NCBI GenBank assembly: GCA_030824295.1
Contig: JAVBYA010000318.1
Location: 1 to 8,156 of the forward strand
Origin: Bacteroidota bacterium
GTDB taxonomy: Bacteria; Bacteroidota; Ignavibacteria; UBA10030; UBA8401
Direction of reading: 5' to 3'
Length of the DNA stretch: 8,156 nt
Below, piece by piece: positions 1 to 7,515 of this stretch. The translations under genes were made by a program, and so were the position numbers. Every line of letters begins with the position of its first letter. Positions within the stretch are counted from its first letter, which is position 1. Below the pieces are notes generated by a model. The model saw only the letters and a program-made list of their open reading frames with translations. It searched no databases and was not told the origin of the DNA.

Positions 1-1303
1 CGTCCGTCTCCACAGAGAATGTCACCAGCGGACCGTTGGTGATGACGCTTCTGCCGGATGCGATCGCGTCCAGAACGTTCCGTTCGGTGACGGAATGTGT
101 GAGCACGGCGGTCTTCATCTTTCCGAACAACTGGGAATCCTTCTCCCGGAAGGAGAGCATCGGAATACTGATCTGCACGAAACGGTTGAAATTTCCGTGC
201 GCATCATTCCCTGCAAGGAGGAACTTCTTGATACCGCGATTGAGCATCCATTTCCAGATATCCAACCCGCGCAGGAATGCATCCGAATGTTCCCCGTTCA
301 GGATCTGGATGCCGTGGAGCTTCGGCAGTGTCATATCGCTGATGGACCACTCGTCCCGCTTCAACAACAATCGCTGCAGCAGCGGCACTTCCTCCGTAGG
401 ATGGGAAGCGAACGTCACAACCTGTTCCTCTTTCTCGTCCAGGATCTGCGGGATGGAATATTCACTCTTTGTTTTGAACCATTTCTCGCCGCCGTCGCCG
501 GAGCCGTGGAAGAACCGCGTGTTGCCGTAGATCAGGTAATGGACGTTGTTGCCGTTGTCATTGGTGCACGATGCTTCCTCGCCGCGCAGCACGGCAAAGT
601 CCTTCTCATTCCTGTTCACCTCGTCCACTTCTTCCTGAAAGGCATGCCATTTCGGAAGTGCCGGATCGTTCAATAGATAATTGTCAACGCGGTCATCCAG
701 ATCGTAGGAATGATCCGTTACGCCGAAGAAGGAGAGTCCCATCGCACGGCACAGTTTCGGTCCTGCACTGATCGGCGAACCGAACTCCACCTGATCCTCC
801 GTATAGGTGGAATGGGTATGCGCATCTCCATAGACCCAACCGGGGATCGACGGCAGATATGTCCGGGACCGGTGGAACGTGAGCGGTTTCTTCGATGTGA
901 AACGGTGGTTGTTGTTCCTGGTGATTTGGATGCGCCCGTTCTGTTTCGTCGTGATGTGAACGTCCGCTGTCATCGTCCCATAGAGTTCCGCCAATGCTTC
1001 GGTGAAGGGAAGATCGAGCACCGTATGCCAATAGTGCGTTGCAATGAGTGTCCCGGCAGGGAAACCGAACGTCTCTGTATGCACCGTACGGTTCTTATAA
1101 TAGAGAGTAACGCGGACCTCCATCAGTTCCACCGGGTATTGGTGGGCATCTTTGATCAGGATGAGAATTGGGTACGGCGTGTTCGGATCGAGACGATACG
1201 GTCCATCCGCGATGATCTCCGGTTCCGCCTTTTTGTAAAGACTGAAGAAATACTTGAAGCGGTAATGCGTTTCGGCGTAGAGAAAGACCGGCGGTATGAT
1301 CAT
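1..1303 (-). CDS. PHP-domain metallohydrolase, CehA/McbA-like (3' end outside window)
   Basis: The visible part is 434 residues and runs off the left edge without a stop. Residues 1 to about 155 form a domain I do not recognise, apparently beta-rich. The PHP metal-binding series follows: GDAHTH (159-164), TDH (196-198), RGEE (240-243), NNVHYLIYG (252-260), FASHP (298-302), ILNGEH (334-339) and NDAHG (366-370). The GRSVITNGPLVTF stretch (418-430) is typical of CehA/McbA-like proteins. The family comprises metal-dependent phosphoesterases or hydrolases; the substrate here is unknown. No signal peptide is evident, so it is probably cytoplasmic. The ATG at 1303 was chosen because the frame is open upstream but offers no ATG, GTG or TTG back to the deacetylase stop. 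It has no convincing Shine-Dalgarno site, which suggests translation coupled to the small frame 1300-1356. It appears to be the downstream member of the glycan operon. Family call firm, function open. Confidence 0.85.
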   Translation of the reverse strand, partial: MIIPPVFLYAETHYRFKYFFSLYKKAEPEIIADGPYRLDPNTPYPILILIKDAHQYPVELMEVRVTLYYKNRTVHTETFGFPAGTLIATHYWHTVLDLPFTEALAELYGTMTADVHITTKQNGRIQITRNNNHRFTSKKPLTFHRSRTYLPSIPGWVYGDAHTHSTYTEDQVEFGSPISAGPKLCRAMGLSFFGVTDHSYDLDDRVDNYLLNDPALPKWHAFQEEVDEVNRNEKDFAVLRGEEASCTNDNGNNVHYLIYGNTRFFHGSGDGGEKWFKTKSEYSIPQILDEKEEQVVTFASHPTEEVPLLQRLLLKRDEWSISDMTLPKLHGIQILNGEHSDAFLRGLDIWKWMLNRGIKKFLLAGNDAHGNFNRFVQISIPMLSFREKDSQLFGKMKTAVLTHSVTERNVLDAIASGRSVITNGPLVTFSVETD

Positions 1304-1356
1304 ATCGAATGGTTCGTTGTGTGAATGGTGTTCTGTTGTCTTCGGGATCCCGGCAT
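1300..1356 (-). other. possible coupled minicistron, 18 codons
   Basis: A short frame, MPGSRRQQNTIHTTNHSI, fills the gap between the deacetylase and the PHP hydrolase. Its ATG overlaps the deacetylase stop as TGATG, and its TGA overlaps the hydrolase start as ATGA. A GGAG lies about 10 bases before its ATG. The peptide is polar with no recognisable motif. The likely role, if any, is carrying ribosomes to a hydrolase start that lacks its own Shine-Dalgarno site. It may be chance; the case rests on the same arrangement at the other gaps. Confidence 0.3.
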
Positions 1357-1976
1357 CACCGGATCGCTCCGAAAGAATAACCCTGTCTTTTGATCTCCGG
1401 AATGACACTATCCAGCAATCGAGTGATCCGGTGTTCCGTCAGATCATTGTCGTGGAACACCAGGATGGAACCCCTCTGCAGCCGGGTGACTGCATTCTTT
1501 ACGACCTTGTCATCGGACATGGAACTATAATCGCCCGTCAGACAACTCCACATCACCAGCAGCACTCCATGCTCCCGCGCTGCGCGGATCGTGTTCCAGG
1601 AGAAGAATCCGAACGGCGGACGGAACAAACGCGGTGCTGAGCCGATGATGGCATGGAGCAATTCCTGTGTTCGGAGGATCTCATCCGACGTTGCACGATA
1701 CGAGAATGCCATCGACCGGTTGTGATGATAAGCGTGTATGCCGATACCGTGCCCCTCGCGGTGAATGCGTTCCACGATCGCTTCCCGTCCTGCAATATGC
1801 TGTCCGGAGAGGAAGAATGTTGCCGTGACCCCATGCCGTGCGAGAGTATCAAGGACCGCCGGTGTGGCTGTCGGATGCGGGCCGTCATCGAACGTTAAAA
1901 AGACCTTCGGTCCGGGCATGGTCCAGATCATGGAGGGGAAGAGGAGACGATGGAGGTGACCCGTATAAGTGATCAT
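1356..1976 (-). CDS. short NodB-type polysaccharide deacetylase
   Basis: A 206-residue protein that is almost entirely a carbohydrate esterase 4 (NodB) domain, expected to remove N-acetyl groups from a sugar with a divalent metal. Visible motifs are TFDDG (28-32, with catalytic and metal Asp30/Asp31), HAYHH (81-85, metal ligands His81 and His85, with Ala in the usual Ser/Thr position), RPPFG (119-123), W143 to GDY (148-150), and LVFHD (172-176, catalytic His175). There is no signal peptide; the short start MITYTGHLHRLLFPSMIW resembles compact Bacteroidota members of this family. It is probably cytoplasmic or membrane-associated and acts on a nucleotide- or lipid-linked sugar. The ATG at 1976 overlaps the stop of the preceding glycosyltransferase (ATGA), with GGGAG about 7 bases upstream. 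The frame stays open further upstream, but that extension is out-of-frame glycosyltransferase sequence and has no family similarity. Confidence 0.9.
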   Translation of the reverse strand: MITYTGHLHRLLFPSMIWTMPGPKVFLTFDDGPHPTATPAVLDTLARHGVTATFFLSGQHIAGREAIVERIHREGHGIGIHAYHHNRSMAFSYRATSDEILRTQELLHAIIGSAPRLFRPPFGFFSWNTIRAAREHGVLLVMWSCLTGDYSSMSDDKVVKNAVTRLQRGSILVFHDNDLTEHRITRLLDSVIPEIKRQGYSFGAIR

Positions 1977-3115
1977 CGGTTCTCCCGGGCGAGTGACCGT
2001 TCCTTCCACTCGAAGGAAAAGAAATATCCTCCGAATGTGGAGAGCAGGATGAGCGGTATATGCAGCAGCGCTGTCGGAATGAAATACTGCAGGATGTACC
2101 GGATCCCCATGATATGTGAGAACTTCCGCATCACGAGATAGTCCACGCCTGCCTTTGCACCGAACACTGCGACCGGTATGAGACCACCCGTGACGATGGA
2201 TGCCGGCAACAGGACCAACAGCAGCAGATACATGATGAATGTGCAGACCATGAATACCATCATCACCGGAGGATAATATGCGGTCTGACCGACCCAGCGC
2301 ATCCGCTGGTGCAGTGCCTCTTTCAGTGTGAGTGCCGGTGCGGTATGGACGATCGCTTCCGGCATGCTTGCAAATTGCATCTTCCATCGGCCGGTCGCAA
2401 CGATGCGCTGTGAAAGGAGTGAATCGTCGCCGGTATTGATATGTGCCAGAGGACCGAGGCCGCCGGATTCCTGGAACGCAGTTGTCCGGAACGCCATGTT
2501 GCTTCCCAAACTGACCAATGCGCTGCCGTTCCCGATGGCAGCGGCTGCGATGGCAGTATAGGAGAGGAAATCGAGATGCTGAATTCCAAAGAAGAAACGG
2601 TTCTGGTGTTCAGGCTTGTCGAAAACGGTCACACCGGTCACCACACCTGTCCTTTCATCGAAGCATGAATTCAGCGACCGGACCCAGCGGGGATGCACCG
2701 TGCAGTCTGCATCGGTCGTTGCGATCAGTTCCGAAGCGGAGCGGCTGATACCCATCGACATGGCCCGCAGCTTCGGTGACGAGATAGGGCTGTCGACATC
2801 GGAACGGAGCAGCGTGATGGGAAAAGGTGATTCCGGCGCCAAGGCCTCCACGACTTCGGAAGTCCGGTCCGTGGATTGATCATCGATGATGATGATGGAG
2901 AGTAGCTCCTTTGGGTAATCCTGTGCCATCAGCGAACGGATGCACGGTCCGATCCGGTGTTCTTCGTTTCGCGCCGGCACGACAACACACACGGAACGCA
3001 GTTGTGTATCCTGTCGCAGCCGCAGCCGGAACAGTCCGCGGTAGAAATACAGGATTCCGATGACATAGACAGCGCCGAGCAGCGGCAGCAAGAATATCGT
3101 CACTGCGGACATCAT
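1973..3115 (-). CDS. GT2-family membrane glycosyltransferase (third GT2)
   Basis: A 380-residue protein: one N-terminal membrane segment (about 3-25), a GT-A catalytic domain, and C-terminal membrane segments (about 284-304, 305-325, 343-366). Family 2 motifs are VVVPARNEE (44-52), IIIIDDQSTDRT (74-85), TTDADC (133-138, the DxD nucleotide-sugar site), TGDDS (228-232) and QRMRW (270-274). It should transfer a sugar from a nucleotide-sugar donor to a lipid or lipid-linked acceptor at the cytoplasmic face; donor and acceptor cannot be read from the sequence. It is a close paralogue of the GT2 at 5217-6362, with about half the residues identical by eye and near-identical C-termini (GGYFFSF). The start at 3115 overlaps the flippase-like stop (ATGA), with GGAG six bases upstream; a second ATG follows at 3112. 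A longer frame back to 3424 only reads through the neighbouring gene out of frame. Confidence 0.9.
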   Translation of the reverse strand: MMSAVTIFLLPLLGAVYVIGILYFYRGLFRLRLRQDTQLRSVCVVVPARNEEHRIGPCIRSLMAQDYPKELLSIIIIDDQSTDRTSEVVEALAPESPFPITLLRSDVDSPISSPKLRAMSMGISRSASELIATTDADCTVHPRWVRSLNSCFDERTGVVTGVTVFDKPEHQNRFFFGIQHLDFLSYTAIAAAAIGNGSALVSLGSNMAFRTTAFQESGGLGPLAHINTGDDSLLSQRIVATGRWKMQFASMPEAIVHTAPALTLKEALHQRMRWVGQTAYYPPVMMVFMVCTFIMYLLLLVLLPASIVTGGLIPVAVFGAKAGVDYLVMRKFSHIMGIRYILQYFIPTALLHIPLILLSTFGGYFFSFEWKERSLARENR

Positions 3116-4065
3116 GCGGATCTCCGTTTGACCAGAGTCGATGTCAGGATGGCGCCGATGGCCGTCGGGATCAGGATATTGAAGAACGAAACGAGGATCG
3201 ACGTATTGAAGGCGACCTCTGCTCCTACCGCGAGCGCACCAAAGAAATAAACGGAGGCCCCTTCCCGGACCCCGATATCGCTGAAGGCCACCGGGAAGAA
3301 GAATGATTTGATGAAAAGGACGGATGCTGTTCCGATCAGGGAGACCTCCAGCGGCACCTCGCTGAATGCGTTCAGCAAAAGATAATTCTCTGCGAAAATG
3401 ACCGTATACGTGATAATGGTCCACAAGGATGTTCGTCGGCCGGCGCGGTCGGAAAAATCATGTTCAAGCACTCCGGCGGCTTTATAGAACCGGTGAGACC
3501 GGATCGAATCCGGCAACAACTGCAGGATCCGTGTGAGCATGCTTGGATAGAGCATGAATGCGATCACGATACCGAACACGAATGTTGAGAGATATCGGTA
3601 CGACCAGTGCCAAAGGTCCGGATGCACCGAAGCGACGAAAGCTGCCATACCGATCCCTCCCACAACGAATGTCATGGCTGCAAAGTATACTTTGTCGATG
3701 ATCGAGATCCCCAGGATCCGGGACCTGTCGCTTTCAGGATGGCTGGCGATACGCCCGACGAACTCGCCGAGCTGAGCAGGAGTGATGAACCCCGCTGCAT
3801 GTCCGACGAAGAATGAGATCGTGGCTCCCCGCAGACCGATCGACGGGTCGACCATATTCACCAGATACTTCCACCGGAAGACATGCAGTATGAGCTGCGC
3901 AGCAGACATGAGGATACCGGCGCTCAACAGAGCGGTGTCCGCATTTTGGAATGAATGGAGTACGGCATCCAGATCGATGAATGTGGATACCAGCCATAAG
4001 GCGAGCAGTGACACGCAAACCTTGAGACCGATGGAGACGGCAGGATGCAGTCGGGGGAATGTCAT
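3112..4065 (-). CDS. flippase-like integral membrane protein, UPF0104 / LPG-synthase-TM family
   Basis: A 317-residue, strongly hydrophobic protein with about eight membrane spans (for example 12-30, 45-62, 81-98, 126-148, 158-176, 214-232, 244-260, 287-308). Family marks are the RW pair (64-65), the loop TPAQLGEFVGR (95-105), DK (124-125) and FSDIGVREG (261-269). Relatives include the membrane domain of lysylphosphatidylglycerol synthase (MprF) and archaeal AglD, and they are often found beside GT2 genes for lipid-linked sugars. A role in moving or handling a glycolipid is inferred from this context; biochemical function is uncertain for most of the family. The start at 4065 has GAGG five bases upstream, and the stop overlaps the next GT2. 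The 70-base gap to the preceding gene is bridged by the small frame 4062-4139. Confidence 0.88.
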   Translation of the reverse strand: MTFPRLHPAVSIGLKVCVSLLALWLVSTFIDLDAVLHSFQNADTALLSAGILMSAAQLILHVFRWKYLVNMVDPSIGLRGATISFFVGHAAGFITPAQLGEFVGRIASHPESDRSRILGISIIDKVYFAAMTFVVGGIGMAAFVASVHPDLWHWSYRYLSTFVFGIVIAFMLYPSMLTRILQLLPDSIRSHRFYKAAGVLEHDFSDRAGRRTSLWTIITYTVIFAENYLLLNAFSEVPLEVSLIGTASVLFIKSFFFPVAFSDIGVREGASVYFFGALAVGAEVAFNTSILVSFFNILIPTAIGAILTSTLVKRRSA

Positions 4066-4139
4066 CGGTACCTCGTGTATCGCTGTTTGAGGGAGCGGTT
4101 CTGCATTATCTGATTTGATCTCTGTTCCATAATGTTCAT
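4062..4139 (-). other. possible coupled minicistron, 25 codons
   Basis: A short frame starts in the ATGA that contains the stop of the GT-B glycosyltransferase and ends in the ATGA that contains the flippase-like start. It therefore spans the gap with a stop-start overlap at both ends. A second in-frame ATG lies at 4130. The peptide begins MNIMEQRS and is polar and basic (five Arg, one Lys, one Glu), with no membrane segment or known motif. No Shine-Dalgarno site precedes it, so translation would depend on ribosomes arriving from upstream. The Shine-Dalgarno site of the flippase-like gene lies inside it. Confidence 0.3.
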
Positions 4140-5215
4140 AAGGATCGGACGAATCGTTCCAGACGCTCCGTCAATAATCGAGCAGGATCCGGAAGAGGGG
4201 GGAATCCTTTGTACGCCTTGTGCCGTTCAATGCACCGCTGCAGGTCGAACTCCTGCTGCGATTCGCTGTAACAGATACCGTTGTTCCTCAAGCGAAGGGC
4301 GAGGTATTCCTGTTCTGTCTGCTGCGGTGTCGGGATGAAGATGGGGTTCCTTCCAAGGATCGCCATATCCATGATGGTGCTGTGCCCGGAGCGGGAGATG
4401 ATGATCTCACTCGAGGCGATCGCTTCGGACAGTTCATTGCCGGTCATCGAATTCACCATCGTGATCCGTTCCGATACGGATTCCACTCCGTCCTGCTCGG
4501 GGATACCTCGGACGATGAGCGCAGTGAGCTCCGTACGGAGCAGCTGAGAAACGATCATCCGCTCGAAGATCGAACGCTGCGGTTCCGGTCCGGAGATGAT
4601 GACGATCACCTGTGTGGTCTTCGGTCCGGAAGGGAGAGGCTGCAACCGTGAGATAGGACCGACGAAGTGTGTCCGCCTGGTCCGCAGGGATGGATCGGCA
4701 AGCTCGCCGAGCATATTGTCCGTCCTGTCGGCATCCGGCACCCATAGCTCATTGAAAGGAGCGATGAGCATCCGGTTCGCTCCGTCAATGATCCACTGTC
4801 CCCACCGCAGATTCTTGGACAACAATATACGGAGCTGATTGATGATGAGGGCCGAAGGGACAGCGTTGGAGCGAACGCCCCATCGGTTATCCGAGATCAC
4901 GGCATCGAATCGATGCTTTCGTACAAGCTCTTCGGTATGCCGGCGTTCGAATGCAATGCCAGAGGCGATCTTCGGCAATTGACGGAACATCATCCATGCC
5001 ATGTTACCGTGATCCGGATACACGATCTCATACCCCGGGAACCGGAGATGCTCCAGGTCCGGGAATTCTTTGCGCAGCAATTGTGCCGGCCGCCGGTCTG
5101 CAGCAATGACCACTTCAACACCGAGTGACCGAAGGATGTTGATGATCGGGACGCACCGTGTGGCATGACCCAGGCCCCAGTCCAACGGTGCTATGAGGAT
5201 CTTTTTCGCCCTCAT
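4136..5215 (-). CDS. GT-B glycosyltransferase, MurG/GT28-like
   Basis: A 359-residue protein with a two-domain GT-B layout. The N-terminal acceptor domain opens with ILIAPLDWGLGHATR (6-20), the glycine-rich GxGHxxR loop of MurG-like enzymes, followed by SDNRWG (108-113). The linker holds VGPISR (185-190). The C-terminal donor domain has VIIISGP-type strand sequence with GPEPQR (209-214), SRSGHSTIMD (274-283) and IPTPQQTEQEYLA (294-306), the last two matching the nucleotide-sugar binding region of GT28 C-terminal domains. It lacks membrane spans and probably works peripherally at the inner face of the membrane. Donor and acceptor are unknown. The start at 5215 is one base after the stop of the preceding GT2, with a G-rich Shine-Dalgarno-like run about nine bases upstream. 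Related proteins with the same GLGHATR opening are common in Bacteroidota and Chlorobiota, from memory of the family. Confidence 0.85.
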   Translation of the reverse strand: MRAKKILIAPLDWGLGHATRCVPIINILRSLGVEVVIAADRRPAQLLRKEFPDLEHLRFPGYEIVYPDHGNMAWMMFRQLPKIASGIAFERRHTEELVRKHRFDAVISDNRWGVRSNAVPSALIINQLRILLSKNLRWGQWIIDGANRMLIAPFNELWVPDADRTDNMLGELADPSLRTRRTHFVGPISRLQPLPSGPKTTQVIVIISGPEPQRSIFERMIVSQLLRTELTALIVRGIPEQDGVESVSERITMVNSMTGNELSEAIASSEIIISRSGHSTIMDMAILGRNPIFIPTPQQTEQEYLALRLRNNGICYSESQQEFDLQRCIERHKAYKGFPPLPDPARLLTERLERFVRSL

Positions 5216-5216
5216 A

Positions 5217-6362
5217 CTACCGCACCCCCTTTCGCATCGTCCGCTGCTTCCATCGGAAGGAGAAGAAATATCCTCCGATGGTCGACACGAGGATGAAGGG
5301 GATATGAAGTACCGCTGTAGGAATGTAGTACCGCATGCTCTCCATCGTTCCGGTGATCGTACTGAACCGCCGCATGGTCAGATAGTCGACAGTCTGCATA
5401 GCTGCAAGAACGATCCATGGTACAATGTTCCATTCGATGAATGTCCATGGAATGGCAACGGGAAGAAGAAGGAACATGATGAACGTGCAGCTCATAAAGA
5501 GGATGAGGTCCAGAGGGTAGTATGCCGTCTGTCCCACCCATCGTAACCGCTGACGGAACATCTCGCCCCAGGTGTCGACCGCCGCCGTGGTAATGGTGGA
5601 GCCGGAGGAGAATGCGAAGCGTGACTGCCATTTCCCGTCCCGTGTGATCCGTTGCGCCAACAGTGAATCTGTGCCGGAATTGATATGGGCCAGTGCCGGG
5701 AAACCGCCGCACGCATCATACGCACTTCTCAGGAATGCCATGTTGCTTCCATGACTCATAATGACCCGTCCGTTTCCGATCGATCCAGCCCCCACAGCTG
5801 AGTATGAAAGGAAATCCAAATGCTGGATGCCCCAGAAGAAGCGGTTCAATGATGGAGAAGGGGCATACACGGTCAGTCCGGCAACAAGTCCGACTCCGGC
5901 CTCAAAGAAAGAATTGATCGATCGGATCCAATCCTGCGGTGCCGTGCAATCGGCATCCGTTGTGATGATGATGTCGCTGTCCGATAACACGATCGCCTGC
6001 GATAGAGCGCGGACCTTTGGAGAACGGATCGGAGACGATGGATCGGAGCTGATGAGACGGCAGGGGACAGGACTCTCCGCACTTACCGCCCGGACTATCT
6101 CTGCCGTCCGGTCGTCGGATTGATCATCGATGACGATGATGGAGAACCGGTCCGCAGGATACGATTGTGCAAAGAGAGAGCGAAGGCACCGCTCGATGTT
6201 CTGTTCTTCGTTGCGGGCAGCGATCAGTATTGAAAATGTGTGAAGAACATCATTCGTCCCGGGACGGAGCTTTCCAAGACCCTGACGGATCGTGATGATG
6301 AACGTTGTATAGACAATTCCGACCACGGCAAGCAGCACCGAGACGGTCTCCAATGCTGTCAT
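5217..6362 (-). CDS. GT2-family membrane glycosyltransferase (second GT2)
   Basis: A 381-residue protein laid out like the GT2 at 1973-3115: N-terminal membrane segment (about 4-24), GT-A domain, then C-terminal segments (about 284-305, 308-325, 344-366). Motifs are ILIAARNEE (45-53), IIVIDDQSDDRT (75-86), TTDADC (134-139), SGTDS (229-233) and QRLRW (271-275). At 231 a Thr stands where the other two GT2 enzymes have Asp, but Asp232 is kept, so the enzyme is probably active. Blocks shared with its paralogue include GIQHLDFLSY, GSNMAF, LAHIN, RWVGQTAYYP and GGYFFSF, which points to an old duplication inside the operon. The start at 6362 is well supported by GGAGGG four bases upstream. It is probably cotranscribed and coupled to the GT-B gene, whose ATG begins one base after its TAG stop. 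Sugar specificity is unknown. Confidence 0.9.
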   Translation of the reverse strand: MTALETVSVLLAVVGIVYTTFIITIRQGLGKLRPGTNDVLHTFSILIAARNEEQNIERCLRSLFAQSYPADRFSIIVIDDQSDDRTAEIVRAVSAESPVPCRLISSDPSSPIRSPKVRALSQAIVLSDSDIIITTDADCTAPQDWIRSINSFFEAGVGLVAGLTVYAPSPSLNRFFWGIQHLDFLSYSAVGAGSIGNGRVIMSHGSNMAFLRSAYDACGGFPALAHINSGTDSLLAQRITRDGKWQSRFAFSSGSTITTAAVDTWGEMFRQRLRWVGQTAYYPLDLILFMSCTFIMFLLLPVAIPWTFIEWNIVPWIVLAAMQTVDYLTMRRFSTITGTMESMRYYIPTAVLHIPFILVSTIGGYFFSFRWKQRTMRKGVR

Positions 6363-6418
6363 GGTTCCCTCCGGGACGGGGACACCCGTGTCGGGATCGT
6401 TCGCGGCCGCATCTTCAT
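6359..6418 (-). other. possible coupled minicistron, 19 codons
   Basis: The short frame MKMRPRTIPTRVSPSRREP starts in the ATGA holding the stop of the first GT2 and ends in the ATGA holding the start of the second GT2, so both ends overlap. A second in-frame ATG lies at 6412. It is Arg- and Pro-rich; the two adjacent Arg codons near its end are the GGAGGG Shine-Dalgarno site of the next gene, so part of its composition follows from that site. It has no good Shine-Dalgarno site of its own. It is either a device for translational coupling or chance. Confidence 0.3.
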
Positions 6419-7515
6419 GAGCGGGACTCTTTCCATCGGTAATCTTTCAGGTATCCCAGCGGCCCGATCACAAAAGAATAGAGGATCAACAGGAACTCGT
6501 TGTGGATGAATGAGACGATCGGCACGTCAATGCGGAAGACCTTCATTCCCCGTACGATCAGCAGTGCATCGATGTTGAGTTTCAGGCAGTAGAAGACGAT
6601 ACTGAGGAACGGATCGATGAATAGACCGGCTGCCAATGAAAGATGCATGAGGTGAACCGAAGTGTATGCGAATTGAACCGAGCGGGGATAGTACCGGCTT
6701 GCGGAGATGTGCCTTGTCCGTTGATGGATGAACTGACGGAACGATGTGGGAGGCAGGGTCCGTACTGCGCTCTCCGGTGTCGTCATATATCGTATCTTCC
6801 ATCGTGTCGTTCTGTGCACCAGCTGCATGAACAGATCGTCATCGCCGGAGACGGAATGTTTGATTGCCTCGAATCCGCCTACCTCTGAGAAGAGCTCTTT
6901 TCGATAGGCAAGATTCCTTCCGGTACACATGTACGGGGAACCCGCCTCCGCTGCAGCTGCGGCGATGACGGTGTTCTTGAATTCTTCGTATTGTATATAA
7001 GTGTTCAGTCCGCCGCCAAGATACGGACTATAGCCCGCAACCATTCCCGTTGTGTCGCTGAAATGTTTATCGATCTCGCGCAGCCATTGCGGCGGAACGA
7101 TACAGTCCGCATCCGTGAATGCCAGGATCCCGAACCGCGCTTTTGCTATTCCGGACTGCAGCGCATGTTTTTTATGCGGCATGTCCGTATTGTTCTCTTG
7201 AATATCGATGCACGATAATGTCCGAATCCGCGGCAGGAAACGTGTGATCACCTCCGAGGTTCCATCGTTCGACCGATCGTTGATCACAATGACCTCGAAT
7301 TGGTCCGCAGGGTAGTCCAATCGTTCCAATGACTCGAGCATCGGACCGATGGTCTGTTCTTCATTTCGTGCAGCAATGATGATGGAAATGCCCTGGAGTG
7401 GACCGGAAGGATCCGGCGCAACGGAGCGGGAGAGACCACGGAGCAGGAACAGATGCAGACCTGCATAGAGCAGGAAGAGGATCAGTAACAGCCCCAAAAA
7501 GACAACTTCGATCAT
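6415..7515 (-). CDS. GT2-family membrane glycosyltransferase (first GT2, operon head)
   Basis: A 366-residue protein: strong N-terminal membrane segment (about 2-26), GT-A domain, and C-terminal hydrophobic segments (about 284-312 and 335-352). Motifs are IIIAARNEE (45-53), VIVINDRSNDGT (75-86), FTDADC (133-138), SGDDDLFMQ (223-231) and QRTRH (265-269). The last is the QxxRW position with His replacing Trp. It is more distant from the other two GT2 proteins than they are from each other. It should transfer a sugar to a membrane-bound acceptor; specificity is unknown. It is the first full-length gene of the minus-strand run, after the divergent region with udk. The ATG at 7515 has only a weak GAG just before it. 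It either depends on the leader frame 7512-7574 or, if a promoter-like pair at 7521-7549 is used, is read from a nearly leaderless transcript. Confidence 0.9.
   Translation of the reverse strand: MIEVVFLGLLLILFLLYAGLHLFLLRGLSRSVAPDPSGPLQGISIIIAARNEEQTIGPMLESLERLDYPADQFEVIVINDRSNDGTSEVITRFLPRIRTLSCIDIQENNTDMPHKKHALQSGIAKARFGILAFTDADCIVPPQWLREIDKHFSDTTGMVAGYSPYLGGGLNTYIQYEEFKNTVIAAAAAEAGSPYMCTGRNLAYRKELFSEVGGFEAIKHSVSGDDDLFMQLVHRTTRWKIRYMTTPESAVRTLPPTSFRQFIHQRTRHISASRYYPRSVQFAYTSVHLMHLSLAAGLFIDPFLSIVFYCLKLNIDALLIVRGMKVFRIDVPIVSFIHNEFLLILYSFVIGPLGYLKDYRWKESRS

Noticed and set aside
95..676. Long plus-strand open frame of 193 codons
   Set aside because: It lies antisense to the PHP hydrolase, whose minus-strand frame carries the full set of family motifs through this stretch. 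The plus frame shows no recognisable domain.
710..1324. Plus-strand open frame of 204 codons
   Set aside because: It is also antisense to the PHP hydrolase and has an Arg-rich composition typical of a shadow frame.
1977..2387. N-terminal extension of the deacetylase
   Set aside because: The added 137 residues are the out-of-frame reading of the GT2 gene. Family similarity begins at the ATG at 1976, which has its own GGGAG site.
3116..3424. N-terminal extension of the third GT2
   Set aside because: The added 103 residues read the flippase-like gene out of frame. The ATG at 3115 has GGAG in place and starts with the expected membrane segment.
6381..6392. Inverted repeat GACAC-CC-GTGTC between the first two GT2 genes
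   Set aside because: A two-base loop cannot close a stable hairpin and there is no following T-run, so it is not a terminator. An operator role would be a guess.
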